Translations under genes and position numbers: made by a program
Assembly: GCF_019443445.1 (NCBI RefSeq)
Contig: NZ_CP080378.1
Coordinates: 4,898,001-4,962,000 of the forward strand
Direction: 5' to 3'
DNA length: 64,000 bases
Origin: Massilia sp. PAMC28688
Lineage (GTDB): Bacteria; Pseudomonadota; Gammaproteobacteria; Burkholderiales; Burkholderiaceae_D
Notes under the pieces: model-generated
The model's database searches: none
Seen by the model: the letters and a program-made list of their open reading frames with translations, nothing else
Told to the model about the DNA's origin: nothing
Part shown: piece by piece, positions 34,383 through 43,842 of the stretch
Layout of the letters: every line of letters starts with the position of its first letter
Numbering within the stretch: the first letter of the stretch is position 1

Positions 34383-35459
34383 CTAGGACGAGAGCTGCTG
34401 CAGCTTGCGCTCGACGAAGGCATCGAGCGCCGGCGTAAGCATGCCGGAAGCCTTGGCGCGCGAGAATGCCTCCACCGCCTCGCGCGGCCGGTTTTCCGCC
34501 TGCAGCGAAATCCCCATCCCCATCAGCCACACCCCGTGGCCTGGCGTGATGCGCAGGGCCGCCGCGTACTGGTCGATCGCCTCGCGGTGGCGCTGTTCGC
34601 GCTGCAGCACGCCGCCCAGGAAGGCGTGGTAGTCCGCATTGCCGGTGGCAGAGGGCAGCGTACGCTGCAGGGTGGCCACGCCCGACATGCCGCGTTCAAT
34701 CTGCATGCGCGCCAGCAGCATGGCCAGGGCCGGCTGGGCAGCATCGGCCGCCAGCCCCTGTTCCAGCTGGCGCATCGCTTCGTCATTGCGCCCGTCTTCG
34801 ATCAGCAGTGCCACCAGGCTCTGGCGCGCTGCATCGTGGCGGGGATTGAGCTTGAGGGCCTGTTCCAGCGCCACGTAAGCAGTGCTGACCTTGCCCTCTT
34901 CCAGCGATGCGAGGGCCTGGCGGTAGGCGTTTTCCGCGCGCTGCGGCACCGTCACTTCGCGCCCGGCCAGCACCGGCGCCGGGGCGGCCGGCGCGGCCAC
35001 ATCGCGCGGTGCGCTGGCGCGAGCCGGCGTTGCTGATGCTGCGGCAATCGGTGCCGCCTGACGGGCCGGGGAAGCTACTACCGGCCTGGGCGCAGCTGGC
35101 GCCGGCGCCGGTGCCGCGAACGCGGGAGTGTCATCAGCTTCGGGGGCGGCGGCCTGCACCACCGGTTGCGGCAATACCACGCCCACCGGGGCGGTCGGCG
35201 GGGCCTGCGGGACCGGGGTTGCGGGGGCCACCGCCACGGGCGCCGCAACGCCCACGGTGGAAGCCGGGGCCGGGCGCTTGAGCCAGATGACTGCAGCGAC
35301 GGCCGCGCCAATGGTCAGGACACTGGCCGCAATGATGACCTGCCTGCGCGGCAGGCGCCGCTCCGATACGGCAGCTGCGCGAATATCCGGTGGAAGTTCG
35401 GCGCCGTCCCTGGACCCGCGCGCATCGAGGTCCTGCAGCATCTTGTTAATCAAGCTCAT
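34383..35459 (-). CDS. mshN: MSHA biogenesis protein MshN (TPR)
   Basis: A 358-aa inner-membrane protein, last gene of the MSHA locus. It starts MSLINKMLQDLDARGS, the family N-terminus. One membrane segment lies at about residues 40-60 (VIIAASVLTIGAAVAAVIWL), followed by a long Ala/Pro-rich periplasmic linker (about 65-180) and C-terminal TPR repeats (about 185-350). The ATG overlaps the mshM stop by 4 nt. Confidence 0.88.
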   Translation of the reverse strand: MSLINKMLQDLDARGSRDGAELPPDIRAAAVSERRLPRRQVIIAASVLTIGAAVAAVIWLKRPAPASTVGVAAPVAVAPATPVPQAPPTAPVGVVLPQPVVQAAAPEADDTPAFAAPAPAPAAPRPVVASPARQAAPIAAASATPARASAPRDVAAPAAPAPVLAGREVTVPQRAENAYRQALASLEEGKVSTAYVALEQALKLNPRHDAARQSLVALLIEDGRNDEAMRQLEQGLAADAAQPALAMLLARMQIERGMSGVATLQRTLPSATGNADYHAFLGGVLQREQRHREAIDQYAAALRITPGHGVWLMGMGISLQAENRPREAVEAFSRAKASGMLTPALDAFVERKLQQLSS

Positions 35460-36346
35460 TTGATAAAGGCCCAGGTAAGTCCGGCGGCGGCCAGCAGCGC
35501 CGGGATGGCGGCAAGCGCCCATGTGGGAAATCTGCGGCGCGTGGCCAGGGTATCCCTGGCCGCCAGTGCCACGTGTTCGGCCGTGACCTGCTGGCTGCCC
35601 ACGCCATAGCTGGCCATGAGCGACTTGTGCGCCAGGATGTTGACCAGGCGCGGAATGCCGCCGCTGGCCTTGAACAGTTTATTGATCGCTTCGCGCGTAA
35701 ACATGCGCGCGCCTGCAAACCCTGCCACGCGCAGGCGGTGGCCCAGGTAGTACTCCATGTCGTCGCGCGTGAGCGGCCCCAGATGGTAGTGGAAGGTGAT
35801 CCGCTGGGCCAGCTGGCGAATCGCATTGTCTTCCAGTTTGCGGTTCAGTTCCGGCTGGCCGAACAGCACGATCTGGAGCAGCTTGCGCTTTTCCGTTTCC
35901 AGGTTGGTCAACAGGCGCAGCGCTTCCAGGCTTTCAATGGGGATGGCCTGCGCTTCGTCCAGGCACAGGATAACGCGCTTGCCGTCGGCGGCCAGTTCCA
36001 GCAGGCGGTTGTAGATCGACTTGAGCAGCTGATGCTGGTCCACATCGCCGCCCAGCGCAATTTCCAGTTCGTCGGCCAGGGCCAGCATCAGCGTGCGCGG
36101 CTCCAGGAACGGATTGGGAATGTAGGCAGTGACGAATTCCTTGCCCAGCGTGGCCATGAACTTGCGGCACAGGAGTGTCTTGCCAGTGCCCACTTCACCG
36201 GTGATCTTGATGAAGCCTTCGCCGTTCTGGGCGGCGATGAGCAAGGTATTGAGCGCTTCCTGCGAATGCGGGCTGGTAAAGTAAAAACTGGTGTCCGGCG
36301 TAATGCCGAACGGTGCCTCGCGCAAGCCGAAATGGGCCGTGTACAT
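35456..36346 (-). CDS. mshM: MSHA biogenesis ATPase MshM (ExeA/GspA family)
   Basis: A 296-aa AAA-type ATPase. Its N-terminus FGLREAPFGITPDTSFYF is typical of ExeA/MshM. Walker A is GEVGTGKTLLCR (about 50-61), and Walker B is ILCLDEAQAIP (near 130). A C-terminal hydrophobic helix (LAAIPALLAAAGLTWAFI) anchors it to the inner membrane. In type II secretion, ExeA with ExeB remodels peptidoglycan to place the secretin; MshM probably does this for MshL. Confidence 0.93.
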   Translation of the reverse strand: MYTAHFGLREAPFGITPDTSFYFTSPHSQEALNTLLIAAQNGEGFIKITGEVGTGKTLLCRKFMATLGKEFVTAYIPNPFLEPRTLMLALADELEIALGGDVDQHQLLKSIYNRLLELAADGKRVILCLDEAQAIPIESLEALRLLTNLETEKRKLLQIVLFGQPELNRKLEDNAIRQLAQRITFHYHLGPLTRDDMEYYLGHRLRVAGFAGARMFTREAINKLFKASGGIPRLVNILAHKSLMASYGVGSQQVTAEHVALAARDTLATRRRFPTWALAAIPALLAAAGLTWAFIK

Positions 36347-36348
36347 GC

Positions 36349-38139
36349 TTACCTGCGCTCCCCGGCGGCGCGCGGATCGAGCTGCTGCATGCGGTTGCTG
36401 GTGTCGAGCATGTCCTGGCCAAAGGCGGTGCTTGAATTGGCATCGACAATAGTCGGCTTGATCAGCACCACCAGCTCGCGCTTCTGGTTCACCCGCGCCT
36501 TGTTCTTGAAGAGCGCACCGAGCACCGGCACGTCACCGGCGCCGGGCAGCTGCGACTGGTCGTTGATGGACGACTGGCGCATCAGGCCGCCAATGGCCAC
36601 CACGCGCCCGTCCTGGCCGCGCACCATGCTGTCCATTTCGGAGGTCGAGGAAGCGGCCAGGGGCAGCGACAGCGAACCGGCCGATCCCAGATTGATGCCC
36701 TTGGTGACAGTGGAGACCTGGCTTACCGATGGATGCACGTGCAGCAGGATGTTGCCGCGGTCATCGATCTGCGGAGTCACGTCCAGCACCACCCCGGAAA
36801 AGAATGGCTGCAGCGTGACGCTCGGCGTGGTCGTGGCCGCGCCCGTGAGATTGGTGTTGGTGGTCTGGGTCACGCCGGTGACATAGAATTCATCGGTGCC
36901 GATCTTGAGCACCGCCTTCTGGTTGTTCATGGTGGCGATGCGCGGGCTTGACAGCACATGCACCGTTCCCTGCGACTCCAGGAAGGAAATCAGGGTGGCG
37001 AAATTATTGGTCTGAAAAGCCAGGCCAAACAGCGAGCCGCTGGCTGCGTCGGCCGCGGCAATGGCGCGCCCGGTAATGGCGCTGATGGCCGCCGCGCCGG
37101 TCGAGGCGATGGTCCCTGGCGTACTCAGGTCACCGGGCAAGGGCCGCAAGCCGGTGCCAGGTTGCAGGAAGCCGCCCGAAATGCGGCGGCTGCCGTCGCG
37201 GAAAGTGGAGAAGGCGGCCCAGTTGATCCCGGTCTGGAAGCTGTCGTTGAGTTCCACTTCGAGGATCTTGGCTTCCAGGATCACCTGGCGGTTGACCGAC
37301 AGCTGGCTGGCCTTGAGATAGTCGGCGATATTGCGCAGTTCTTCGGGCATGCCACGCACCACCACCACGCCGGACTGCGGGCTGATGACCACCGCACGCC
37401 CGCCCTCCTTGCTGCCCAGGATGGCTTCCAGCGCGCCCTTGAGTTCAGTCCAGAATTCGCTGCTGGAGGTGGTGGTTACCGAGCTGCTTTCTTCCTGGCT
37501 GCTGGCGCCACCGTTATTATTGTTCTGATTGTTCTGGTTGTTCTGGTTGTTCTGGTTTTGCTGGCCGTTGCCGCCACCCTGGTTGCCGCCGGCGCTGACC
37601 GATGTCGAGGTCACCTTCAGGCTGGAATTGCCCTTGCGGTTGCCGATCAGGTAGTTCACCTGGAACACGCGCGTCTGCATGGTCAGCGGCTTGATCGAGA
37701 TGCGCGTGCCTTCCACCTTGTAGTCGTACCCGTACATCTCGCGTACCGCGTCCAGTGCTTCGAGCATGGTCACGTCCTTGAGGTTGGCCGAGATGGACCC
37801 GGACACGTCAGGATGCACCAGCATGTTGTAGCGCGTGCCCTCCACCAGCGAATTGTAAAACTGCGCCGCCGGCACGTTATTGAAGGCGACATTGAAGCGC
37901 TCTTCCAGCGCGGCGCGGGCGCGCGGCAGGCGGTTGCTCATCGCCGCGACGGGCGGCAGCAGGGCGTCGGCCACCGCGTCCGGCGGGCGTGCCGGCTGGC
38001 GCGCCTGGGCGCCGCTGGTGCGCAGTTCGGCGTTGATGGCATCGAACGTCGTGTTCTTGCGCGGCGCCGTGTCACAAGCGGCCAGCGATGCGAGGACACA
38101 GGCGATCAGTATAGGTTTTTGCATACGTGTTGTCTTCAT
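36349..38139 (-). CDS. mshL: MSHA pilus secretin MshL
   Basis: The outer-membrane secretin through which the pilus emerges. It is 596 aa. The lipoprotein signal has lipobox LAAC (Cys near residue 22), followed by an N-domain with STN-like features (about 70-170) and a low-complexity Asn/Gln linker (about 195-206) encoded by a 9-bp tandem repeat. The secretin domain (about 370-575) contains VPVLGALFKNKARVNQKREL and LVVLIKPTIVD. The ATG overlaps the mshK stop (ATGA). Confidence 0.93.
   Translation of the reverse strand: MKTTRMQKPILIACVLASLAACDTAPRKNTTFDAINAELRTSGAQARQPARPPDAVADALLPPVAAMSNRLPRARAALEERFNVAFNNVPAAQFYNSLVEGTRYNMLVHPDVSGSISANLKDVTMLEALDAVREMYGYDYKVEGTRISIKPLTMQTRVFQVNYLIGNRKGNSSLKVTSTSVSAGGNQGGGNGQQNQNNQNNQNNQNNNNGGASSQEESSSVTTTSSSEFWTELKGALEAILGSKEGGRAVVISPQSGVVVVRGMPEELRNIADYLKASQLSVNRQVILEAKILEVELNDSFQTGINWAAFSTFRDGSRRISGGFLQPGTGLRPLPGDLSTPGTIASTGAAAISAITGRAIAAADAASGSLFGLAFQTNNFATLISFLESQGTVHVLSSPRIATMNNQKAVLKIGTDEFYVTGVTQTTNTNLTGAATTTPSVTLQPFFSGVVLDVTPQIDDRGNILLHVHPSVSQVSTVTKGINLGSAGSLSLPLAASSTSEMDSMVRGQDGRVVAIGGLMRQSSINDQSQLPGAGDVPVLGALFKNKARVNQKRELVVLIKPTIVDANSSTAFGQDMLDTSNRMQQLDPRAAGERR
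37522..37557. repeat. 9-bp tandem repeat in mshL
   Basis: Four copies of GTTCTGGTT (the first with one change) encode consecutive Asn-Gln-Asn triplets on the minus strand. Copy-number change would keep the reading frame. Confidence 0.9.
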
Positions 38140-38525
38140 GGTTGTACCTGGGCGACCTTCGGGGCCGGCCTGTATAGCTTGAGTATCTGGGTCCTGGCAC
38201 CGCGCCGCAGCACCACTTCACGCGCGCCGATCGATACCACCACGGCGTCGCCAAAGCGCTGGCCCTGGCGCACCATCTTGCCATCAATGACGGCAACGCG
38301 GCGTCCGCCCGGACTGAGCGAAACCAGCACCGACTGCAGGCGCGGCTCCGCGCGCTCCACGGGAACGGAAATGGCGCCGTCCGGCGTACGCACCGGGGCA
38401 ATCAGCGCCGCCGGCGGGCGCGTCGGATCGCTCACCGGCGCGCTTTGGGCATGGGCCGGTGCCAGCGTGGCCAGTTGCCATGCCGCCGCGGCGAGCAGAC
38501 AGGCGTGCTTCATAGCTTGAGCCAT
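38136..38525 (-). CDS. mshK: MSHA biogenesis protein MshK
   Basis: A 129-aa periplasmic protein with a signal peptide (to about residue 27, APAHAQ) and a DPTRPP motif typical of MshK/PilP-like proteins that link the inner-membrane platform to the secretin. The SVLVSLSPGGRRVAVIDGKMV beta-domain is also typical. It overlaps mshJ by 16 nt; a start at the internal ATG MKHACLLAA (38513) is possible. Confidence 0.87.
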   Translation of the reverse strand: MAQAMKHACLLAAAAWQLATLAPAHAQSAPVSDPTRPPAALIAPVRTPDGAISVPVERAEPRLQSVLVSLSPGGRRVAVIDGKMVRQGQRFGDAVVVSIGAREVVLRRGARTQILKLYRPAPKVAQVQP

Positions 38526-39190
38526 TTCTTGTCCAGGTTGACCGTGTACACCACCAGTTTGAGCGTGGCCGTGGGATAGGATTCCACCTGCAGATTGGCG
38601 CTGCCCCAGAACAGCTGCCCCTGCATCGCTTCCAGCGCTGCCATGTAGGCCACCATGTCGGCGTAGCTGCCCTGCACCACCACCTCCACACCATGGCGGT
38701 GCAGCATCTGCGCCGGTGCCTTGGCCGGCGCCGCGCCAGCCGTGACTGCCGTGGCTACCGCCGGCGCCGCTTCCACCGCAGGCAGCGTGCGCATGGACGT
38801 CAGGCGCAGGTTGCGCTGGTTGCGCAGGATCTGTTCCAACACGCCCGTCATGCGTTCGGCCGGCACCATCCCCCTTTGCATCGTCATCAGCGATTCTGTC
38901 AGGGCCATGGCATCTGCCTGCAGGCGTGCCAGGCGCGCGCGTTCTGCCGCATCCGGGTCGGTGGTATGGGCGACCATTGTTTGGGTGATCTCGGCCTCGA
39001 TGCCGGCAATGACTTCCTGCTGCTGCGTCATGGTTTGCAGCATCAGCTTTTGCCTGGCATAGTGCGGGTTCAGGAAAAAGAAGAACACCGCAAAAATCAC
39101 GAGGCCGGCCGCCATTGCAAACAGCATGACGCGTTCGCGCAGACTGAGAGCGTCAATGCGGGTGCTGATGGTGAGCCAGTATTTTCTCAT
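38510..39190 (-). CDS. mshJ: MSHA biogenesis protein MshJ (PilO-like)
   Basis: A 226-aa bitopic inner-membrane protein with one helix at about residues 20-42 (VMLFAMAAGLVIFAVFFFFL), a coiled-coil (about 45-105) and a periplasmic ferredoxin-like domain, matching PilO/MshJ. With the PilN-like partner it forms the alignment complex. The start overlaps the previous stop by 4 nt. Confidence 0.88.
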   Translation of the reverse strand: MRKYWLTISTRIDALSLRERVMLFAMAAGLVIFAVFFFFLNPHYARQKLMLQTMTQQQEVIAGIEAEITQTMVAHTTDPDAAERARLARLQADAMALTESLMTMQRGMVPAERMTGVLEQILRNQRNLRLTSMRTLPAVEAAPAVATAVTAGAAPAKAPAQMLHRHGVEVVVQGSYADMVAYMAALEAMQGQLFWGSANLQVESYPTATLKLVVYTVNLDKKWLKL

Positions 39191-39822
39191 CGCGCCGCTC
39201 CCGCGCCGGCGCCGGCTGCATCAGCGCCGGACTGCAGGCTGAATGTCAGGTACCGCGCACTGGCCCCGGCTGCAACCGGGGTGCTGATATCGAACTTGCC
39301 AAAGGCCTTGCCCTTCATGACCGGCTCCTGGGCCAGGCGCGCAATGTATTGGGGCACCAGGGCTGCCTGCACGGTGTTGCCCTGCACGCCAAGACGCTCG
39401 CCACCGCCGGCGATATCGACCTCGGTCAGCCACACACCGTCCACGCTCTGGCGCGCCAGCGCGCGGAAGTATGGCGAAAAGCCGGTAGTGTCGCCGAAGC
39501 CGCCGCGCTTGATCGTGGCGCTGGCGTTTTGCAGCATGGTGAGGGTCTCCTGTGCTTCCGCGATTTCCGCGCCCAGCGTGGCGCTGCGCTGGCGTGGCGC
39601 AAACTGCACCTTCACTTCGGCCAGCCTGGCCTGCTTGACCGCCAGCGTCGATTCGGTGGCCGCGGCCTGCGCCGACAGGGAACTGGTGCGGCGCACCGCG
39701 TCCACCACCAGCAGGGCACAGCCCACGCAAATGATGCCCATGGCCTGCAGCATCGTCACGCTGGAGAAGTATTTCTTCTGCTTGCGGAAGATGGGGTTGA
39801 AAAGATTGATCTGCTGGCTCAC
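39187..39822 (-). CDS. PilN-domain protein (MSHA alignment subcomplex)
   Basis: A 211-aa bitopic protein. The cytoplasmic N-terminus SQQINLFNPIFRKQKKYFS is the PilN-type hook that binds the PilM-like MshI. A helix lies at about 24-42, then a coiled coil and a periplasmic domain. It corresponds to the MshI2/PilN position of other MSHA loci. It overlaps mshI by 4 nt. Confidence 0.85.
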   Translation of the reverse strand: MSQQINLFNPIFRKQKKYFSSVTMLQAMGIICVGCALLVVDAVRRTSSLSAQAAATESTLAVKQARLAEVKVQFAPRQRSATLGAEIAEAQETLTMLQNASATIKRGGFGDTTGFSPYFRALARQSVDGVWLTEVDIAGGGERLGVQGNTVQAALVPQYIARLAQEPVMKGKAFGKFDISTPVAAGASARYLTFSLQSGADAAGAGAGAAR

Positions 39823-40763
39823 AGCACCACCTCCTCGTGGCGCAGGGCGGCCCCCAGCGTGAGGAAATGACGGTGCTGCTGCTCCACGCTGGCCAGTTCC
39901 GGCACCTTGGTCAGGTCAAATACGGTAGCCAGGTCGAGCGAATCGACCGGCATGTACAGGTTCGAGGACAGGTAATCGATCAGCGCCGATCCGGGCAAAG
40001 GCGCCAGCAGCAGCTTGACCACGGTCACAAAGTGGAACTGGCGGTCAAAGTGGTCGAGCGAGCGTTGCAGCTCCAGCGTGATGCGATCGAAATAGCTGTT
40101 GCGCCGGTCAGGGTCGGTTTCCTGCAGCTGTTCGAGCGTGACCTCGACCCGGCGCGACAGATACAGTTCGCCATTGAAGCTCACGGTCAGCAAACCGCCT
40201 TCCGAATTAAAGTACAGCATGGCCAGGCCGCGCCCTTCCGGCTCCAGCAAAACGGCGATATTGCGCTGCGCCGCCTCGGGAATGTCGATCACCGACAGCT
40301 CCACCTTGGCCGTGGCAAACAGGTTCTGGCGCGCCTCCACCACCGTGTTGCGCGCGGCGATGGCAAACATCTGGTTCACGCGCACGGCCGCGTTCTTGTC
40401 GACCGGGATATCGAGCACATCGACCGTGGCATCGTCGACATGAAAGTCCAGCAGGTCCTTGAGGCGCCAGCGCACGGCGGCCTTGAGTTCTTCGGGCGGG
40501 ACATTGGGTGACTCCACCGACAGCATCTGGTAATCGCGCCCGCCCAGCAGGGTCGAGACGCGGTACTGGCCGGCGTGCATGTCGCGCGCAAGCTTGTCGA
40601 GCACTTCGGGGGGGGCCGGCTGCCGGCATGCATAAAAGGCGGCGAATTCAACCACGGGCTTGGCGGCGGGAACACGGGTGACGCGGGCGGCGCACAAACC
40701 ATCGGCATCAAAACCGATAGCAAGCAGACCATTTACTTTCCTTGTTTTCCTGAAAAAACCCAT
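39819..40763 (-). CDS. mshI: MSHA biogenesis protein MshI (PilM-like)
   Basis: A 314-aa cytoplasmic actin-like protein, first of the I-to-N gene block. It begins MGFFRKTRKVNGLLAIGFDADG, and VRWRLKDLLDFHVDDATVDV matches MshI/PilM proteins. GGAA lies 7 nt before the ATG. Upstream is a 122-nt gap with a long inverted repeat and an AT-rich candidate promoter. Confidence 0.9.
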   Translation of the reverse strand: MGFFRKTRKVNGLLAIGFDADGLCAARVTRVPAAKPVVEFAAFYACRQPAPPEVLDKLARDMHAGQYRVSTLLGGRDYQMLSVESPNVPPEELKAAVRWRLKDLLDFHVDDATVDVLDIPVDKNAAVRVNQMFAIAARNTVVEARQNLFATAKVELSVIDIPEAAQRNIAVLLEPEGRGLAMLYFNSEGGLLTVSFNGELYLSRRVEVTLEQLQETDPDRRNSYFDRITLELQRSLDHFDRQFHFVTVVKLLLAPLPGSALIDYLSSNLYMPVDSLDLATVFDLTKVPELASVEQQHRHFLTLGAALRHEEVVL

Positions 40764-40797
40764 GCACGCGTTCCGTTGATGAATGATTGTTGAGGAA

Positions 40798-40875
40798 GCC
40801 GCCCTAGCGCCTTGATTATATTCATATTTCATTGGACCAAGTCATAAATTTCGCCCCAGCAAGCCCTAGGGCGGC
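40798..40875. repeat. Long inverted repeat flanking AT-rich mshI leader
   Basis: GCCGCCCTAG (40798-40807) and CTAGGGCGGC (40866-40875) form a perfect 10-bp inverted repeat separated by 58 nt. The pair fills the mshQ-mshI gap. Confidence 0.75.
40815..40820 (-). promoter_or_regulatory. Candidate -10 box of an internal MSHA promoter
   Basis: TATAAT on the minus strand lies inside the inverted repeat, 52 nt before the mshI start. Upstream TGACTT at 18-nt spacing is a weak -35. It could drive mshI to mshN separately. Confidence 0.4.
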
Positions 40876-40885
40876 ATTTAGTGTC

Positions 40886-43354
40886 TCAATATGTCTCGCG
40901 CACGTAAATAACCGGCCCTGCCTTGTACAGGCCGAAGGTGGCGCGCCCTTTGCCCGGCAGGTAGGGAATTGATGAATTGATCAGCACGCTGCCCTTGGTG
41001 GCCGGCGCCGGACTGGGCTTGGCCAGAACCAGCCGCCCTACCCCGGCCGTGAGCGTGGCCGCGCCCATGAAATGGGACGGCTTCATGTTGGTGGACGTGA
41101 TCCCGCCCGCGTAAGCTGTCATGGTGAAAGGCGCCGGCACCGCCCCAACGGCAGCGGTAACGGTGCAGCTGTCGAGCACATTGGTGGCGTACGCGCTGCC
41201 GGTCCAGTACTGGGCGGACAGGCGCATGGTGAGGTTGAGCAGTTCAGAGCCATACGCGTTGTCGATATTGAGGCGGCCATGCCGGATCCGGGTGCTGGCA
41301 ATGAGCTTGCGCGTCGCAGCGCCGGCCGTGACGTTGACGGTATCGATGTCGTAGGCGGCCAGTGCCACGCCGTCACTGTCGCGCGGGGCGATGCCGATCT
41401 TGAAAAATTCGTAGGGCCCCGCGGCCACGGCCGGACGCAATACCGTCATGGGCGCGTCCACGGTGGCTTCTCCTTCCACGAAGCTGCCACTGATGACGCC
41501 CATGAGCAGGCAAGGATGGGCCGGCGGCGCACCGCAGCGCGGAAAAGGCGTCCGCACGCCGGGCGCCGGGGCATCGTTGATGGCGCCAACATCCATCTGG
41601 GTGCCGGCCGCAAAGCGGTTAAAGCGCCCCGTGTAATTGAAGGTAGTACTGCCGGCAGCGTTTTGCGCCAGGAGCGGCACGCTGGCGGCCATGCCCTCGC
41701 CCATGTAGGTAAATCCGGGCGCCACGCACGCGGGCAAGGCGCTGCGATTGGTGAATGTGAGGGCTGGGCCGATGGCAAAACGGTCAGGCACGAAGCGGCC
41801 GAAAAACGCGCTCTCGGCACTGCCGAAGTAGCAGCCGATCCTGCCGCTGGCATCGACCAGGTTGGGGTCGGCCGGCGCAAAGCGGGTACCAAGGTTGGCG
41901 TTGTCGTAGCACTCATTCTTGGCCGCGTCCACCTGGGCAAAGCTGCCGTCGTCGTACACGCCGTACGACAGCAGCTTGAAGTAGCCTACCTCGCCGTAGG
42001 TGAAGCCATTGCCGCTGGCAGTGCCGCCCGCCGCGCCGCTGAACGCGCCGGCCAGCACGCCGCGTGCGCCGGCCACCCCGGTGTCGACGTCGGCTGCGAC
42101 GACGCGCTCCGGCGCCAGCAGTGGCGTGCCGGTATAGCCGTTGAGGGAAGCGGCCGCCAGGTTGAACAGGCTGGAGCCGGCCTTGAGCGGCGACGCGGTA
42201 CTGACGCTGGCAGCGCTGGGATCCTGCGAGGCGTTGGTGCTGCTGACCGTGAAGCTGGAGGGGCGGATCGCCAGATTATCCGAGGAACATTGAATCAGGC
42301 TGCCCGACACCAGCCGGATGCGCGCGTTGGGGTGGGCGACGGACGGCTGCAGCGTGAAGGTGCGGCGGCCCAGATTGGACGAGTTGTACCGTAATACCAC
42401 TGTCGGCGACAGCGCGGTGGTACTGCAGGTGCCGCTGGAAGCGTCAACAATGGTGGCCGACACATCGCCCGCGCGGTTGCTGGTCAATACCCCGTTAATC
42501 AGGGTCAGTACATCAACCACCACAGGCGCATCGGCCCTGCGCGTGAACAATGGGCTGTTGGGGCCGGCCCCTACTTCGACCGCGTCGAGCTGGCACGCAT
42601 TCTCGCCAAACACCAGGTTGCAGTCCCCCGCCACGCCATTGCGGTAGCACACCAGGGATGTGTTGGTGGCCGTGGGCGAGGTCACGGTCCCGGACAGCAC
42701 GGCTGTGCCACCGCTGGAACGCGACAAGGACACATTGGTCTGGCCAGTAAAGGTGACAGGATTGGCCGACCAGGTGCCCAGCGCTGCCGGCAGCGAGACC
42801 GACACTGCGCTGGAAAACAGGCTGGCGCAGCTCGCGTCGGCGCACGCGCGCAAGGTCACGGTTTCAGGGCTGCAGTTCAAGCCACTTCCGTCATGCAGGA
42901 TGCGCACATGATTGAGTGTGACTGTGGCCGGGGCGGTATTGATGGCGCCCGTCAGGGTCAGGCTGTCGGAACCCTGGTTGCCGTTGCAGCTTGGCTGGGC
43001 GTCGGCCGAGACATTCAAGGAAAACAGGTTCTGCGTGGCCGGGGCATTGACCGTAAAGCTGACCGACCAGGTACCGCTGGCGCTGATATCGGGCGACACC
43101 GAGCAATAGTTGATACTGCTGCCAGGACTGGTGCTGAAATAGGTCGAGCGCCAGCGCGAGCCGCCGGTCAGGGTGACGGTGACGACGACAGTCACGGGGG
43201 TGCCCGGCGCTACGGCCGCCGTGGAACCGCCATTGACCGTGATCGAATTGATGACAATAGCGGCCATGGCGCTGCCCGACCCGCACAGCCACAGCAGCGC
43301 CGCCGCCAGCAGCAGGCGCAGGTAACGGCAGAAAAACGAAACGCTTGCATTCAT
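40886..43354 (-). CDS. mshQ: MshQ-like surface protein (DUF6701 domain)
   Basis: An 822-aa secreted protein encoded behind the minor pilins, at the MshQ position. The start MNASVSFFCRYLRLLL gives a signal peptide (cleavage near AMA, residue 31). The body is Ser/Thr/Val/Asn-rich and beta-structured, with scattered Cys pairs (for example CYRNGVAGDC and CRYFG-like segments), and the C-terminal half matches DUF6701. A longer upstream frame overlaps mshP and mshO and is not real. It probably sits at the pilus tip or surface as an adhesin; this is inference. Confidence 0.85.
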   Translation of the reverse strand: MNASVSFFCRYLRLLLAAALLWLCGSGSAMAAIVINSITVNGGSTAAVAPGTPVTVVVTVTLTGGSRWRSTYFSTSPGSSINYCSVSPDISASGTWSVSFTVNAPATQNLFSLNVSADAQPSCNGNQGSDSLTLTGAINTAPATVTLNHVRILHDGSGLNCSPETVTLRACADASCASLFSSAVSVSLPAALGTWSANPVTFTGQTNVSLSRSSGGTAVLSGTVTSPTATNTSLVCYRNGVAGDCNLVFGENACQLDAVEVGAGPNSPLFTRRADAPVVVDVLTLINGVLTSNRAGDVSATIVDASSGTCSTTALSPTVVLRYNSSNLGRRTFTLQPSVAHPNARIRLVSGSLIQCSSDNLAIRPSSFTVSSTNASQDPSAASVSTASPLKAGSSLFNLAAASLNGYTGTPLLAPERVVAADVDTGVAGARGVLAGAFSGAAGGTASGNGFTYGEVGYFKLLSYGVYDDGSFAQVDAAKNECYDNANLGTRFAPADPNLVDASGRIGCYFGSAESAFFGRFVPDRFAIGPALTFTNRSALPACVAPGFTYMGEGMAASVPLLAQNAAGSTTFNYTGRFNRFAAGTQMDVGAINDAPAPGVRTPFPRCGAPPAHPCLLMGVISGSFVEGEATVDAPMTVLRPAVAAGPYEFFKIGIAPRDSDGVALAAYDIDTVNVTAGAATRKLIASTRIRHGRLNIDNAYGSELLNLTMRLSAQYWTGSAYATNVLDSCTVTAAVGAVPAPFTMTAYAGGITSTNMKPSHFMGAATLTAGVGRLVLAKPSPAPATKGSVLINSSIPYLPGKGRATFGLYKAGPVIYVRETY

Positions 43355-43365
43355 GATCGTGTCTC

Positions 43366-43842
43366 TCAATTGAGCTGCGCCTGCACGCGCCGCTGAACGT
43401 AATCGGCATCGGCACTGGCGTTGGGACAGCCGGCCGCCCCCGGTCGATTGCATGCCACCGCGGTGATGGTCCAGCGATTGGTGGTGTTGCCCGGCACGTT
43501 GGCACCGGCAGTGCAGCTGACAGTCACACTGAAGCCGCTCATGGACGTATTGGCCGGCATGGCGAAGGTCACGGGCACGGCGGAGAAGCAGGCCACCGAC
43601 GGCGGCGTGGTGCGCAGCTGGCGATGCAGTCCCCACTCCAGCCCACTGCGCGCGGCCTGGTCGGCGCGCACGCCCATGATGTCCAGTACCGAACTGTTTT
43701 GCTGGGCCGAGAACACGCCGACGATGGCCGCTGACAGCCCGGCCAGCACCACTACCAGGAACACAGCGGTGAGCAGGCTCACGCCGCGGCAGTGGAGGCG
43801 GCGCGCGGCGCGCTGCAGGCGGTGTGATGTCAGCGCGCTCAT
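43366..43842 (-). CDS. mshP: MSHA minor pilin-like protein MshP
   Basis: A 158-aa protein with an N-terminal hydrophobic helix preceded by CRGVSLLTAVFLVVVLAG, a PilX-like prepilin start (G|V/S-x-x-x pattern). The Cys-containing periplasmic domain follows. It overlaps mshO by 4 nt and lies 11 nt before mshQ. Confidence 0.87.
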   Translation of the reverse strand: MSALTSHRLQRAARRLHCRGVSLLTAVFLVVVLAGLSAAIVGVFSAQQNSSVLDIMGVRADQAARSGLEWGLHRQLRTTPPSVACFSAVPVTFAMPANTSMSGFSVTVSCTAGANVPGNTTNRWTITAVACNRPGAAGCPNASADADYVQRRVQAQLN

